From NCBI RefSeq assembly GCF_005233835.1, contig NZ_SZQA01000010.1:124001-188000 (forward strand): a stretch of DNA of 64,000 nt, written 5' to 3'. The number at the start of each line of letters is the position of its first letter. Position 1 is the first letter of the stretch. Below, piece after piece: positions 22,007 through 30,079 of this stretch. Source of the stretch: Herbidospora galbida. Lineage in GTDB: Bacteria > Actinomycetota > Actinomycetes > Streptosporangiales > Streptosporangiaceae. Below the pieces are notes generated by a model. It made no database searches. It was not told where the DNA came from and saw only the letters and a list, made by a program, of their open reading frames with translations. The position numbers were made by a program, and so were the translations under genes.

Positions 22007-22306
22007 ATGTCTGCCATAACCCGCGAAGAGGTCGCTCACCTCGCCCGGCTGTCCCGGCTGGCGCTGGCCGACGAGGAACTCGACCACTTCGCCGCCCAGC
22101 TCGACCAGATCGTCGGCGCGGTCGCCCGCGTCGCCGAGGTCGCGACCGCCGACATCCCGCCGTCCTCGCACGCGCTGCCGTTGACGAACGTGTTCCGGCC
22201 CGATGTCGTCGCGCCCAGCCTCACCCCCGAGCAGGCCCTCTCCGGCGCGCCCGCCGTCGAGGACGACCGCTTCCGCGTGCCCCGCATCCTCGGGGAGGAG
22301 GCGTGA
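22007..22306 (+). CDS. gatC: Asp/Glu-tRNA amidotransferase subunit C
   Basis: A 99-residue GatC that stabilises the GatA-GatB complex. The N-terminus ([21 protein letters not shown]) and the [20 protein letters not shown] tail are typical. Its stop overlaps the gatA GTG by four bases (GTGA), so the two are translationally coupled. TAGGAT near 21959 is a likely -10. Confidence 0.96.
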   Translation: MSAITREEVAHLARLSRLALADEELDHFAAQLDQIVGAVARVAEVATADIPPSSHALPLTNVFRPDVVAPSLTPEQALSGAPAVEDDRFRVPRILGEEA

Positions 22307-23796
22307 GCGAGCTGATCAAGAAGACGGCCGCCGAGTTGGGGTCGCTGATCGCCTCCGGTGAGGTCTCGGCCGTCGAGGTGACCCAGGCCCACCTCGACCG
22401 GATCGCCGCGGTCGAAGACCGGGTCCACGCGTTCCTGCACGTGGGCGCCGAGTCGGCGCTCGCGCAGGCCGCCGCCGTCGACGCCCGGCGTGCCGCCGGC
22501 GACGAACTGGGCCCGCTGGCCGGCGTGCCGATCGCGCACAAGGACGTCTTCACGACGACCGACATGCCCACCACGGCCGGCTCGAAGATCCTCGAAGGCT
22601 GGCGCCCGCCCTACGACGCGACGGTGACGCGCCGTCTGCGCGAGGCCGGGCTGGTCATCCTGGGCAAGACCAACCTCGACGAGTTCGCGATGGGCTCCTC
22701 GACCGAGAACTCGGCCTACGGCCCGACCCACAACCCGTGGGACCTGACCCGCATCCCGGGCGGCTCGTCGGGTGGCGCGTCGGCCTCGGTGGCGGCCTAC
22801 GAGGCCCCCCTGTCCACCGGCACCGACACGGGCGGCTCGATCCGCCAGCCCGCCGCCGTGACCGGCATCGTCGGCATGAAGCCGACCTACGGCGGATCCT
22901 CCCGCTACGGCCTGATCGCCTTCGCGTCCTCGCTCGACACGCCGGGCCCGTTCGCCCGCAACGTCATGGACGCCGCTCTTCTCCACGAGGCGTTCTCCGG
23001 CCACGACCCGATGGACTCGACCTCGATCGACCAGCCCGTGCCCTCCGTGGTCGAGGCCGCCCGGCAGGCCGACGTCGCCGGGCTGACCGTCGGCGTGGTC
23101 AAGGAGTTCGGCGGCGACGGCTACCAGCCGGGCGTCCTGGCCCGGTTCCAGGAGGCCGTCGAGCTGCTCGAATCGCTCGGGGCCAAGGTCGTCGAGGTGT
23201 CCTGCCCCTCGTTCACCTACGCGCTGCCGGCCTACTACCTGATCGCGCCGTCGGAGTGCTCGTCGAACCTGGCCCGGTTCGACGCCATGCGCTACGGCCT
23301 GCGCGTCGGCGACGACGGCACCCGCTCGGCCGAAGAGGTCATGGCCCTGACCCGGGCGGCCGGCTTCGGCCCCGAGGTCAAGCGCCGCATCATGCTCGGC
23401 ACCTACGCGCTCTCCTCCGGCTACTACGACGCCTACTACGGCTCGGCCCAGAAGGTGCGCACGCTGATCTCGCGCGACTTCGACGCCGCCTTCCAGCACG
23501 TCGACGTCCTGATCTCGCCGACGACGCCGACCACGGCGTTCCCGATCGGCGAGCGGGCCGACGACCCGATGGCCATGTACCTGGCCGACCTGTGCACCAT
23601 CCCGTCGAACCTGGCCGGAAACGCGGCCCTGTCGGTGCCGTGCGGTCTCGCCGACGAAGACGGGCTTCCCGTCGGTCTGCAGATCATGGCCCCGGTGCTC
23701 GGCGACGACCGGTGCTACCGGGTGGGCGCCGCCGTGGAGCGGGCCTTCGAGTCCCGGTGGGGCGGGCCGCTGCTGTCCAAGGCTCCGGCTCTGTAG
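22303..23796 (+). CDS. gatA: Asp/Glu-tRNA amidotransferase subunit A
   Basis: GatA, 497 residues, amidase-signature family. It releases ammonia from glutamine for GatB. The Ser-cisSer-Lys triad is visible: Lys in IAHKDVFTT, the cis-Ser in GGSSGGASA and the nucleophilic Ser in [11 protein letters not shown]. The start is GTG, overlapping gatC. With tRNA-Gln at 59.5 kb and gltX at 55 kb the window contains all parts of the indirect Gln-tRNA route. Confidence 0.97.
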   Translation: MSELIKKTAAELGSLIASGEVSAVEVTQAHLDRIAAVEDRVHAFLHVGAESALAQAAAVDARRAAGDELGPLAGVPIAHKDVFTTTDMPTTAGSKILEGWRPPYDATVTRRLREAGLVILGKTNLDEFAMGSSTENSAYGPTHNPWDLTRIPGGSSGGASASVAAYEAPLSTGTDTGGSIRQPAAVTGIVGMKPTYGGSSRYGLIAFASSLDTPGPFARNVMDAALLHEAFSGHDPMDSTSIDQPVPSVVEAARQADVAGLTVGVVKEFGGDGYQPGVLARFQEAVELLESLGAKVVEVSCPSFTYALPAYYLIAPSECSSNLARFDAMRYGLRVGDDGTRSAEEVMALTRAAGFGPEVKRRIMLGTYALSSGYYDAYYGSAQKVRTLISRDFDAAFQHVDVLISPTTPTTAFPIGERADDPMAMYLADLCTIPSNLAGNAALSVPCGLADEDGLPVGLQIMAPVLGDDRCYRVGAAVERAFESRWGGPLLSKAPAL

Positions 23797-23804
23797 AAAC
23801 AGGA

Positions 23805-23843
23805 GGAAGAGCGGCATGATCACGCGTATCGTGCCGCTCTTCC
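23805..23843 (+). terminator. Perfect hairpin between gatA and gatB
   Basis: GGAAGAGCGGCA and TGCCGCTCTTCC form a perfect 12-bp stem, extendable by T-G and GAT/ATC pairs to about 16 bp. It begins 8 nt after the gatA stop. It could end or attenuate gatCA transcription; it also covers the AGGAGGA ribosome site and ATG of a 28-codon frame. Which role applies is open. Confidence 0.55.
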
Positions 23844-23902
23844 GGTCCTCATCGGCCGACATGATCAAAGCTCTGGAAGGACTGGGTTATCAGCATGGCT
23901 GA
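23816..23902 (+). CDS. Possible 28-codon leader frame overlapping gatB start
   Basis: ATG at 23816 is preceded 8 nt upstream by a strong AGGAGGA. The frame encodes [13 protein letters not shown]... ending in LGYQHG and its TGA overlaps the gatB ATG by 8 nt, an arrangement suited to translational coupling. gatB itself has only a weak GAAGGA about 14 nt upstream. Because the same DNA forms a terminator-like hairpin, the frame may be fortuitous. Confidence 0.35.
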   Translation: MITRIVPLFRSSSADMIKALEGLGYQHG

Positions 23903-25403
23903 CACGCCGACACTCATGCCCTACGACGAGGCGTTGGAGAGGTTCGAGCCGGTGCTCGGCCTGGAGACCCACGTCGAACTCGGCACCAACTCGAAGATGT
24001 TCTGCGGCTGCCCGACCACCTTCGGCGCCCCGCCGAACACCCACGTCTGCCCGACCTGCCTGGCCTTCCCCGGCGCGCTCCCGGTCGCGAACGCGGTGGC
24101 GATCGAGTCGACGATCCGCATCGGTCTGGCCCTCAACTGCTCGATCGCCGAGTGGTGCAGGTTCGCCCGGAAGAACTACTTCTATCCGGACATGCCGAAG
24201 AACTACCAGATCAGCCAGTACGACGAGCCGCTCTGCTTCGACGGCTACCTCGACATCACCGTCGAGGGCAAGACGGTCCGGATCGAGATCGAGCGCGTCC
24301 ACCTCGAAGAGGACACCGGCAAGTCGACCCACGTCGGTGGGGCGACCGGCCGCATCCAGGGCGCCGACCACTCGATCGTCGACTACAACCGGGCGGGCAT
24401 CCCCCTGGTCGAGATCGTCACCAAGCCCATCGAGGGCACCGACCGGCTCGCGCCCGAGGTCGCCCGCGCCTACGCCACCGAGCTGCGCGAGGTCATGCGC
24501 TCCCTGGGCGTTTCCGACGTCCGCATGGACCAGGGCTCGATGCGCTGTGACGTCAACGTCTCGCTGATGCCGCGCGGCTCGACCGAGTGGGGCACCCGCA
24601 CCGAGACCAAGAACGTCAACTCCTTCCGCAGCGTCGAGCGGTCGGTCCGCGGTGAGATCGAGCGGCAGGCCGCGATCCTGGCCGAGGGCGGCCGGATCAT
24701 CCAGGAGACCCGCCACTTCCACGAAGACACCGGGCTGACCACGTCGGGCCGGTCGAAGGAAGAGGCCCAGGACTACCGCTACTTCCCCGAGCCCGACCTG
24801 GTCCCGATCGCGCCCGACCCGGCGTGGGTCGCCCAGCTCAAGGCCGAGCTGCCCGAGCTGCCCTCGGTGCGCCGCGCCCGGCTGCAGGCCGAGTGGGGGG
24901 TCAGCGACCTCGACATGGCCGCCATGCACAACGCCGACGCGTTCGGCCTGGTCGAGGCGACCGTCGAGGCGGGCGCCCCGGCGGCCGACGCGCGCAAGTG
25001 GTGGATGGGCGAGCTGGCCCGCCGCGCCAACGAGAACGGCGTCGCGCTGGCCGAGCTGCCGATCACCCCGGCGCAGATCGCGAGGGTGACCGAGCTGGTG
25101 AAGTCGGGCGCTCTCAACGACAAGCTGGCCCGCCAGGTCCTCGAAGGCGTGCTCGCCGGGGAGGGCTCGCCCGACGAGGTCGTCGAGGCCCGCGGCCTGA
25201 AGATCGTCAACGACGAGGGCGAGCTGTCGGCCATCATCGACCAGGTCATCGCCGACAACGCCGACGCCGCCGACAAGATCCGAGGCGGCAAGATCGCCGC
25301 CGTCGGCGCTCTCGTGGGCGGGGTCATGAAGGCCAGCCGGGGCAAGGCCGACGCCGGCCGCGCCCGCGCCCTCATCCTGGAGAAGCTCGGCGTCACCGAA
25401 TAG
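23895..25403 (+). CDS. gatB: Asp/Glu-tRNA amidotransferase subunit B
   Basis: GatB, 502 residues, binds misacylated Glu-tRNA-Gln or Asp-tRNA-Asn, phosphorylates the acyl group and transfers ammonia from GatA. The catalytic domain has [29 protein letters not shown] and [15 protein letters not shown], including the Cys zinc ligands; the tail domain includes the YqeY-like region ([15 protein letters not shown]). It lies 98 bp after gatA, with a hairpin and a possible leader frame between. Confidence 0.97.
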   Translation: MADTPTLMPYDEALERFEPVLGLETHVELGTNSKMFCGCPTTFGAPPNTHVCPTCLAFPGALPVANAVAIESTIRIGLALNCSIAEWCRFARKNYFYPDMPKNYQISQYDEPLCFDGYLDITVEGKTVRIEIERVHLEEDTGKSTHVGGATGRIQGADHSIVDYNRAGIPLVEIVTKPIEGTDRLAPEVARAYATELREVMRSLGVSDVRMDQGSMRCDVNVSLMPRGSTEWGTRTETKNVNSFRSVERSVRGEIERQAAILAEGGRIIQETRHFHEDTGLTTSGRSKEEAQDYRYFPEPDLVPIAPDPAWVAQLKAELPELPSVRRARLQAEWGVSDLDMAAMHNADAFGLVEATVEAGAPAADARKWWMGELARRANENGVALAELPITPAQIARVTELVKSGALNDKLARQVLEGVLAGEGSPDEVVEARGLKIVNDEGELSAIIDQVIADNADAADKIRGGKIAAVGALVGGVMKASRGKADAGRARALILEKLGVTE

Positions 25404-25409
25404 ACGATC

Positions 25410-25438
25410 ATGCCCGGGTCCGTCCAGGGCCCGGGCAT
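25410..25438 (+). terminator. Terminator of gatB
   Basis: ATGCCCGGG and CCCGGGCAT form a 9-bp stem with an 11-nt loop, 6 bp after the gatB stop. TCTTCATG follows. Confidence 0.75.
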
Positions 25439-25445
25439 CTTCATG

Positions 25446-25490
25446 TTCCGTTACGGCTCCGCCCACCACGGCCCCGCCCGCCGACTCCGC
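25446..25490 (+). repeat. Dispersed repeat, copy 2
   Basis: The core TCCGTTACGGCTCCGCC starts at 25447. The match to the copy at 56601 extends about 45 bp (CACC, GGCCCCGCCCGCCG, CTCCGC) with two differences. It starts 8 bp after the gatB terminator. Confidence 0.65.
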
Positions 25491-25870
25491 CCCCCCGCCG
25501 AGTCCGGCGCCGACCCCCGCTCCCGGCCCGCGCCGCCACGGACAGCGCGACGGCACTCCACCCGCCGTTTGACACGCCCTCGAACCAACACCATGTGACA
25601 TAGCGCCAAAATTCACCGCCACAAATCCCTGATCTGTTTCATCCGCACCGCCCTGTGCGGCGAATGTGTCATGACAGATCCCTGACAGTCGCGCCTGGGC
25701 GGCGCCTGGCTCTGTTATAAGAAGTCCGACGTCTCGCGCCAAAACCACGTTCCACAGTCGCTTGACATGACCCCTGACAGGGCGAACCTCATGTTTTCGC
25801 GACATATCCAGAAGAGGGTGCTTTAGGGTTAACTGAAGGGAGTTTCCCCTGAGCCGGAGGAGAGCAAGGC
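25491..25870 (+). other. Non-coding gap upstream of the VanW gene
   Basis: No credible gene was seen. The stretch is locally AT-richer than its neighbours and contains several promoter-like words: TTGACA at 25763-25768, GTTATAAG near 25716, and repeated CTGACAG words (25681, 25775). A long 5' leader for the VanW gene is possible; no riboswitch was recognised. Confidence 0.4.
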
Positions 25871-27826
25871 GTGCGGAACGCCGAAGCGTCCATCGACCCG
25901 CCGACGGATCCGTTCGGGACGGACTCCGAGGCGGTCTCCGCACGTAAACACCCGGTTCGCGCGGGCGGTTCGCTTCCCCCGGGCGTGACGTCCGACATCT
26001 TCGGCAGCGCCCCCCTCGTCAAGTCGCCGCCCCCGGAGACCTCGTTACCGCCGCCGGCCAAGGTCGAGGTCTGGCCGGTCGCCGCGCCGCGCAAGGTCAC
26101 CATCGCGCCGCTGCCCGTCGAGGTCGAGGATCTGCCCGACGAGGGGCCGGGGTTCCGCTGGGTGCGGCCGGCCCTGTTCGTCGTGGCGGGGCTCTTGGTT
26201 CTGCTGTACGCCGTCCCCGCCTTCGTGATGGCCGGCAACGTCTACCCGGGCACGACCGTGCTCGGCGTCGACGTGGGCGGGATGAACGCCCGGCAGGCCA
26301 CCGACCGGCTGACCACGGGGCTGGTCAGCGCGGCCACCAACGCCATCGTCGTGCGCGACGGGGCCAAGAGCGAGCGGATCAGCCCCGAGCGGAGCGGCCT
26401 GTCGATCGACATCCCGGCCACCGTGCGGGCGTTACCCATGGGGTTCCCGAGCCCGGCCGACATCTGGCGGGCGATGACCGGCGGGCGTGAGGTCACCCCG
26501 GTCGTCCGGGTCGACAGCGCGCGGCTGGGCGAGGTGGTCTCGACGCAGGTCGCCAGGGCCATGGAGCGGCCGATGGTCGAGGGCGACGTCACCTTCGACG
26601 GCCTGCGGCCCGAGCCGGTCTACCCCAAGGAGGGGACCGCGCTCGACGTGCCCCGGGTCGTCGAGGCGGTGCGCGCCGCCTACCTGAACCCCGACATCAT
26701 CGTCGACGTGAAGCCCGTCGAGGCCGGTCCCCGCGCCACCCGCGACGGCGTGAACCGGGCGGTGGCCTGGGCGCGCAGGGCGGTCGCGGCGCCGGTCACG
26801 CTGACGTACGGGGGCGTCTCCCTGGAGCTCGCCCCGGTCGACATCGCGGCGGCGCTGAGCTTCGAACCCGGCGAGACCGGCGGGCTGGAGGCCCGGTTCG
26901 ACGCGGCCGTGGCGACGCGGGGCATGCGGTTCGTGCCCGAGGGCGAGGCGCCCCGCGACGCGACCTTCGTCATCGCCGACGGGCGGCCCAAGCTGGTGCC
27001 GGGCCGGCCCGGCATCGGGATCGACACCTCCAAGCTGGGCGCGCAGATCATCGCCATCCTCAGCCGCCAGAGCGGCCGCGCGGTGACCGTGCCGATGACC
27101 CTGCTCCAGCCCGACATGGACGACAAAGAGGCCGCGGCGATCGGCATCAAAGACGAACTGGTCCGGGTCGACATGAGCTACAGCTGCTGCCAGCCCCGCG
27201 TGACCAACATCAAGGAGACCGCCCGGCGGGTCAACGGCACGATCGTCCGGCCCGGCGAGACGTTCTCCCTGAACCAGGCGACCGGACTCCGCGAGGGCCG
27301 TCCCGGCTACGCCGGCCCCGCCGAGCCGGTCTCGATCCGGGGAGAACAGGGCAGGGACGTCCCGGGGGTGTCGGTCGCCGGGACCGTCCTCTACAACGCC
27401 GCCCTCCGCAGCGGCCTCGAGATCGTCGAGGCGGTGCCGCACGAGTCGTTCCTGCCGCCCTACCCGGCCGGGGTCGAGGTGGCCGTCTCCTATCCGGGGC
27501 CAGACCTGGTCTGGCGCAACGACACCGACTACGGGGTGCTCATCCAGGCCACCGCCACCGACACGGTCATGACGGTGTCGCTGTGGGGGACCAAGACCTA
27601 CGAGGTCACGATCAGTCAGAGCGACCGCACCCGGTTCACCTCGAACCTGCCGGTCCAGGGCCCCGAGGTCGGCTGCGTGCCGTCGGCGGGCGCCGCCGGG
27701 TTCACGATCGTGACCACCCGCGAGCGCGTGCGGCTCGACGGCACCGTCGAGACGCCGGAGAGCTGGAAGACGGTCTACAAGCCGCGCGCCGAGACCGTCT
27801 GTCCAGAGGCGGGTACTCCGGGGTAG
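25871..27826 (+). CDS. VanW family membrane-anchored cell-wall protein
   Basis: A 651-residue protein. A Pro-rich cytoplasmic N-terminus precedes one membrane helix (VRPALFVVAGLLVLLYAVPAFV, about residues 98-118). Outside the membrane come two putative peptidoglycan-binding-4-like repeats (GVDVGGMNARQATDRL; VDIAAALSF) and then the VanW domain (NIKETARRVNGTIVRPGETFSLN, GVSVAGTVLYNAALRSGLEIVE, HESFLPPYPAG). Function is unknown but linked to the envelope. The GTG start has CGGAGGAG about 10 nt upstream. It uses two rare TTA codons (26045-26047, 26432-26434). Confidence 0.88.
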   Translation: MRNAEASIDPPTDPFGTDSEAVSARKHPVRAGGSLPPGVTSDIFGSAPLVKSPPPETSLPPPAKVEVWPVAAPRKVTIAPLPVEVEDLPDEGPGFRWVRPALFVVAGLLVLLYAVPAFVMAGNVYPGTTVLGVDVGGMNARQATDRLTTGLVSAATNAIVVRDGAKSERISPERSGLSIDIPATVRALPMGFPSPADIWRAMTGGREVTPVVRVDSARLGEVVSTQVARAMERPMVEGDVTFDGLRPEPVYPKEGTALDVPRVVEAVRAAYLNPDIIVDVKPVEAGPRATRDGVNRAVAWARRAVAAPVTLTYGGVSLELAPVDIAAALSFEPGETGGLEARFDAAVATRGMRFVPEGEAPRDATFVIADGRPKLVPGRPGIGIDTSKLGAQIIAILSRQSGRAVTVPMTLLQPDMDDKEAAAIGIKDELVRVDMSYSCCQPRVTNIKETARRVNGTIVRPGETFSLNQATGLREGRPGYAGPAEPVSIRGEQGRDVPGVSVAGTVLYNAALRSGLEIVEAVPHESFLPPYPAGVEVAVSYPGPDLVWRNDTDYGVLIQATATDTVMTVSLWGTKTYEVTISQSDRTRFTSNLPVQGPEVGCVPSAGAAGFTIVTTRERVRLDGTVETPESWKTVYKPRAETVCPEAGTPG

Positions 27827-27873
27827 GTTCACCCGCGCGAGCCACGGTCGGCCTTCGGCCGCCCGCGTCTCGC

Positions 27874-28977
27874 TCAGCGTCCGGGGATGACCAGGATGCG
27901 GTCGTCGCCGTTCTTCGGGTCGCCGCGGCCGTCGCGGTTGCTCGTGCCGACCCACAGCGAGCCGTCGGGCGCCGTTGCGACCGACCGCAGGCGGCCGAAT
28001 TCGCCCTCGTAGAGCGCCTCCGGGCGGCCCGCCGCCCCGTCTTGGGTCACCGGGACCTTCCACAGCCGCTCGCCACGTAGCGCCGCCGCCCACACCGCGT
28101 GGTCGGCGTAGGCCAGGCCCGAAGGAGACGCCTCGTCGGTCGACCACGTCACCAGCGGGTTGACGAACCGGTCGTCGGCGGCCACGCCCTCGACCTCGGG
28201 CCAGCCGTAGTTGCCGCCCGCCCTGATCAGGTTGAGCTCGTCGAAGGTGTTCTGGCCGAACTCGGTGGCGTACATGTTGCCGCTCTCGTCCCAGGCCAGG
28301 CCCTGGACGTTGCGGTGGCCCATGCTCCAGACCAGGGTGCCGAACGGGTTCTCGGGGGCCGGTTCGCCGTCGACCGTCATGCGGAGGATCTTCCCGGCGA
28401 GGGAGTCGCGGTCTTGGGACAGGCCCCGGTCGCCGATCTCACCGGTGGAGGCGTACAGGAAGCCGTCGGGGCCGAAGGCCAGCCGTCCGCCGTTGTGGTT
28501 GCCGCCCTTGGGGATGCCGGTCACGATCGGCTCGGGGTCGGACAGGGCGCCGTCGAAGCGGTAGCGGACGATGCGGTTGTCCTCGGCCGAGGTGAAGTAG
28601 ACGAAGATCTGCTTGTCCCGCTCGTACTCGGGGGAGACCGCGATGCCCATGAGGCCGCCCTCTCCCGACGCGGCCACCCCGGCGACGGTGCCGATCTCGG
28701 TCTTGCGGCCCGAGGCGGCCACCTGGACGATCTGGCCCGAGTTCCGCTCGGTCACCAGGGCCTCGCCGCTGGGCAGGAACGCGATCGCCCAGGGCACCTC
28801 CAGGCCCTCGACCAGTGTGCGCGGACCGTCCGCGGGAGCGGAGGTCGCCGTCGCCGTCGCGGCCAGCGGGGTCGGCGTCACGCCCGTGCCCACTCCGGTC
28901 TCCGCAGTGCAGGCCACCGTGCAGCTCACCGTCAGTGCCGCCGCCAGCGTGTGCAGCCCGGTCCGGCCAACGCCCAT
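27874..28977 (-). CDS. PQQ-dependent sugar dehydrogenase-like lipoprotein
   Basis: A 367-residue glucose/sorbosone dehydrogenase-family beta-propeller. It has a signal peptide with cysteines (VSCTVAC) that may be a non-canonical lipobox. Family motifs include VPWAIAFLPSGEALVTER, GLMGIAVSP, GGNHNGGRLAFGPDG, GKILRM and FGRLRSVATAPDGSLW. Some members oxidise aldose sugars with PQQ; most actinobacterial ones are uncharacterised. It converges on the VanW gene and diverges from the 2-hydroxyacid dehydrogenase. GAAGGGTG precedes the ATG. Confidence 0.88.
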   Translation of the reverse strand: MGVGRTGLHTLAAALTVSCTVACTAETGVGTGVTPTPLAATATATSAPADGPRTLVEGLEVPWAIAFLPSGEALVTERNSGQIVQVAASGRKTEIGTVAGVAASGEGGLMGIAVSPEYERDKQIFVYFTSAEDNRIVRYRFDGALSDPEPIVTGIPKGGNHNGGRLAFGPDGFLYASTGEIGDRGLSQDRDSLAGKILRMTVDGEPAPENPFGTLVWSMGHRNVQGLAWDESGNMYATEFGQNTFDELNLIRAGGNYGWPEVEGVAADDRFVNPLVTWSTDEASPSGLAYADHAVWAAALRGERLWKVPVTQDGAAGRPEALYEGEFGRLRSVATAPDGSLWVGTSNRDGRGDPKNGDDRILVIPGR

Positions 28978-29017
28978 CAGTTACACCCTTCTGTACCGGT
29001 CATTAGGGTTATCCCCT

Positions 29018-29929
29018 GTGAAGATCTGGGTGGCCCCGCAGGCCGAGTCCGCCGTCCCGACCGACCTGGCCGACGTCGAATACACGCTCTTCGACGGACG
29101 CGACCATCCCGAGCCGCCCGGGGCCGAGGACGTCGAGGTGTGGGTTCCCCCGCTCATCCCGGTGCCGGACATCCCGGAGTTGCTGTCGCGGATGCCACGT
29201 TTGCGCCTCATCCAGACGGTTACCGCCGGGGTCGAACCCTACCTGCCCCACGTCCCCGATGGTGTGATGCTGTGCAACGCCAGGGGCGTCCACGACGCGG
29301 GAACCGCCGAGTGGGCGGTCGGCGCGATGATCGCCTCGCTGCGCGAGTTCCCCGCCTTCGTACGCGCCCAGGAGCAGGGCCGGTGGGCCTACCGGCACAC
29401 GGGCGTCCTGGCCGACTCCACGGTCCTCATCCTCGGGTACGGCTCCATCGGCGCCGCGCTCGAACGACGGCTGGCCGGGTTCGAGGTCGAGGTGATCAGG
29501 GTGGCCAGGAGCGCCCGCGACGGCGTCCACGCCGAAGCGGAACTGCCCGACCTGCTGCCCCGGGCCGACGTCGTGGTGCTGCTGGTCCCGGCCACGGCCG
29601 CCACCAAGGGCATGGTCGACGCCGCGTTCCTGGCCCTGATGAAAGACGGCGCCCTGCTCGTCAACGCCGCCCGCGGGCCGGTCGTCGACACCGGAGCGCT
29701 GCTGGCCGAGCTCGAATCGGGCCGGCTCCGGGCGGCGCTCGACGTCACCGACCCCGAGCCGCTGCCCGAAGGGCATCCGCTCTGGAAGGCACCCCACCTG
29801 CTCATCACCCCTCACGTCGCGGGCAGCACTCCCGCCTCGACCAGGCGCGCGCTCGTCTACGTCGAGGCACAGCTGCGAAGGCTGCACGACGGCCGTCCGC
29901 TGACCAATATCATCAGCGGGGGCTACTGA
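29018..29929 (+). CDS. D-isomer-specific 2-hydroxyacid dehydrogenase
   Basis: A 303-residue NAD(P)-dependent dehydrogenase. The nucleotide motif is GYGSIG, and the catalytic Arg, Glu and His lie in NAARGPVVDT, DVTDPEPLPEGHPLW and ITPHVAGST. The substrate is not evident; serA is encoded separately. GTG at 29018 is preferred because the upstream frame lies over the divergent gene and TAGGGT at 29004-29009 with TTACAC at 28981-28986 forms a promoter reaching this codon, consistent with a near-leaderless mRNA. Confidence 0.88.
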   Translation: MKIWVAPQAESAVPTDLADVEYTLFDGRDHPEPPGAEDVEVWVPPLIPVPDIPELLSRMPRLRLIQTVTAGVEPYLPHVPDGVMLCNARGVHDAGTAEWAVGAMIASLREFPAFVRAQEQGRWAYRHTGVLADSTVLILGYGSIGAALERRLAGFEVEVIRVARSARDGVHAEAELPDLLPRADVVVLLVPATAATKGMVDAAFLALMKDGALLVNAARGPVVDTGALLAELESGRLRAALDVTDPEPLPEGHPLWKAPHLLITPHVAGSTPASTRRALVYVEAQLRRLHDGRPLTNIISGGY

Positions 29930-30079
29930 ATCTGGTTCCGGACCGTAGCGAGGCCGTGACCTCGGGTCCGTACCGTGAATTCCTGTTTATCAGATCGGTG
30001 ACGACTGGGCCGATGTCTCCATCAGGGGCGGCACCGGCGCGCAAACTGACGATGTGACCGGAAGTAAAGGGCGACGAGC

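Noticed and set aside
25404-25870. ydaO-type c-di-AMP riboswitch before the VanW gene
   Set aside because: The long leader prompted the idea, but the conserved core words of that riboswitch were not seen.
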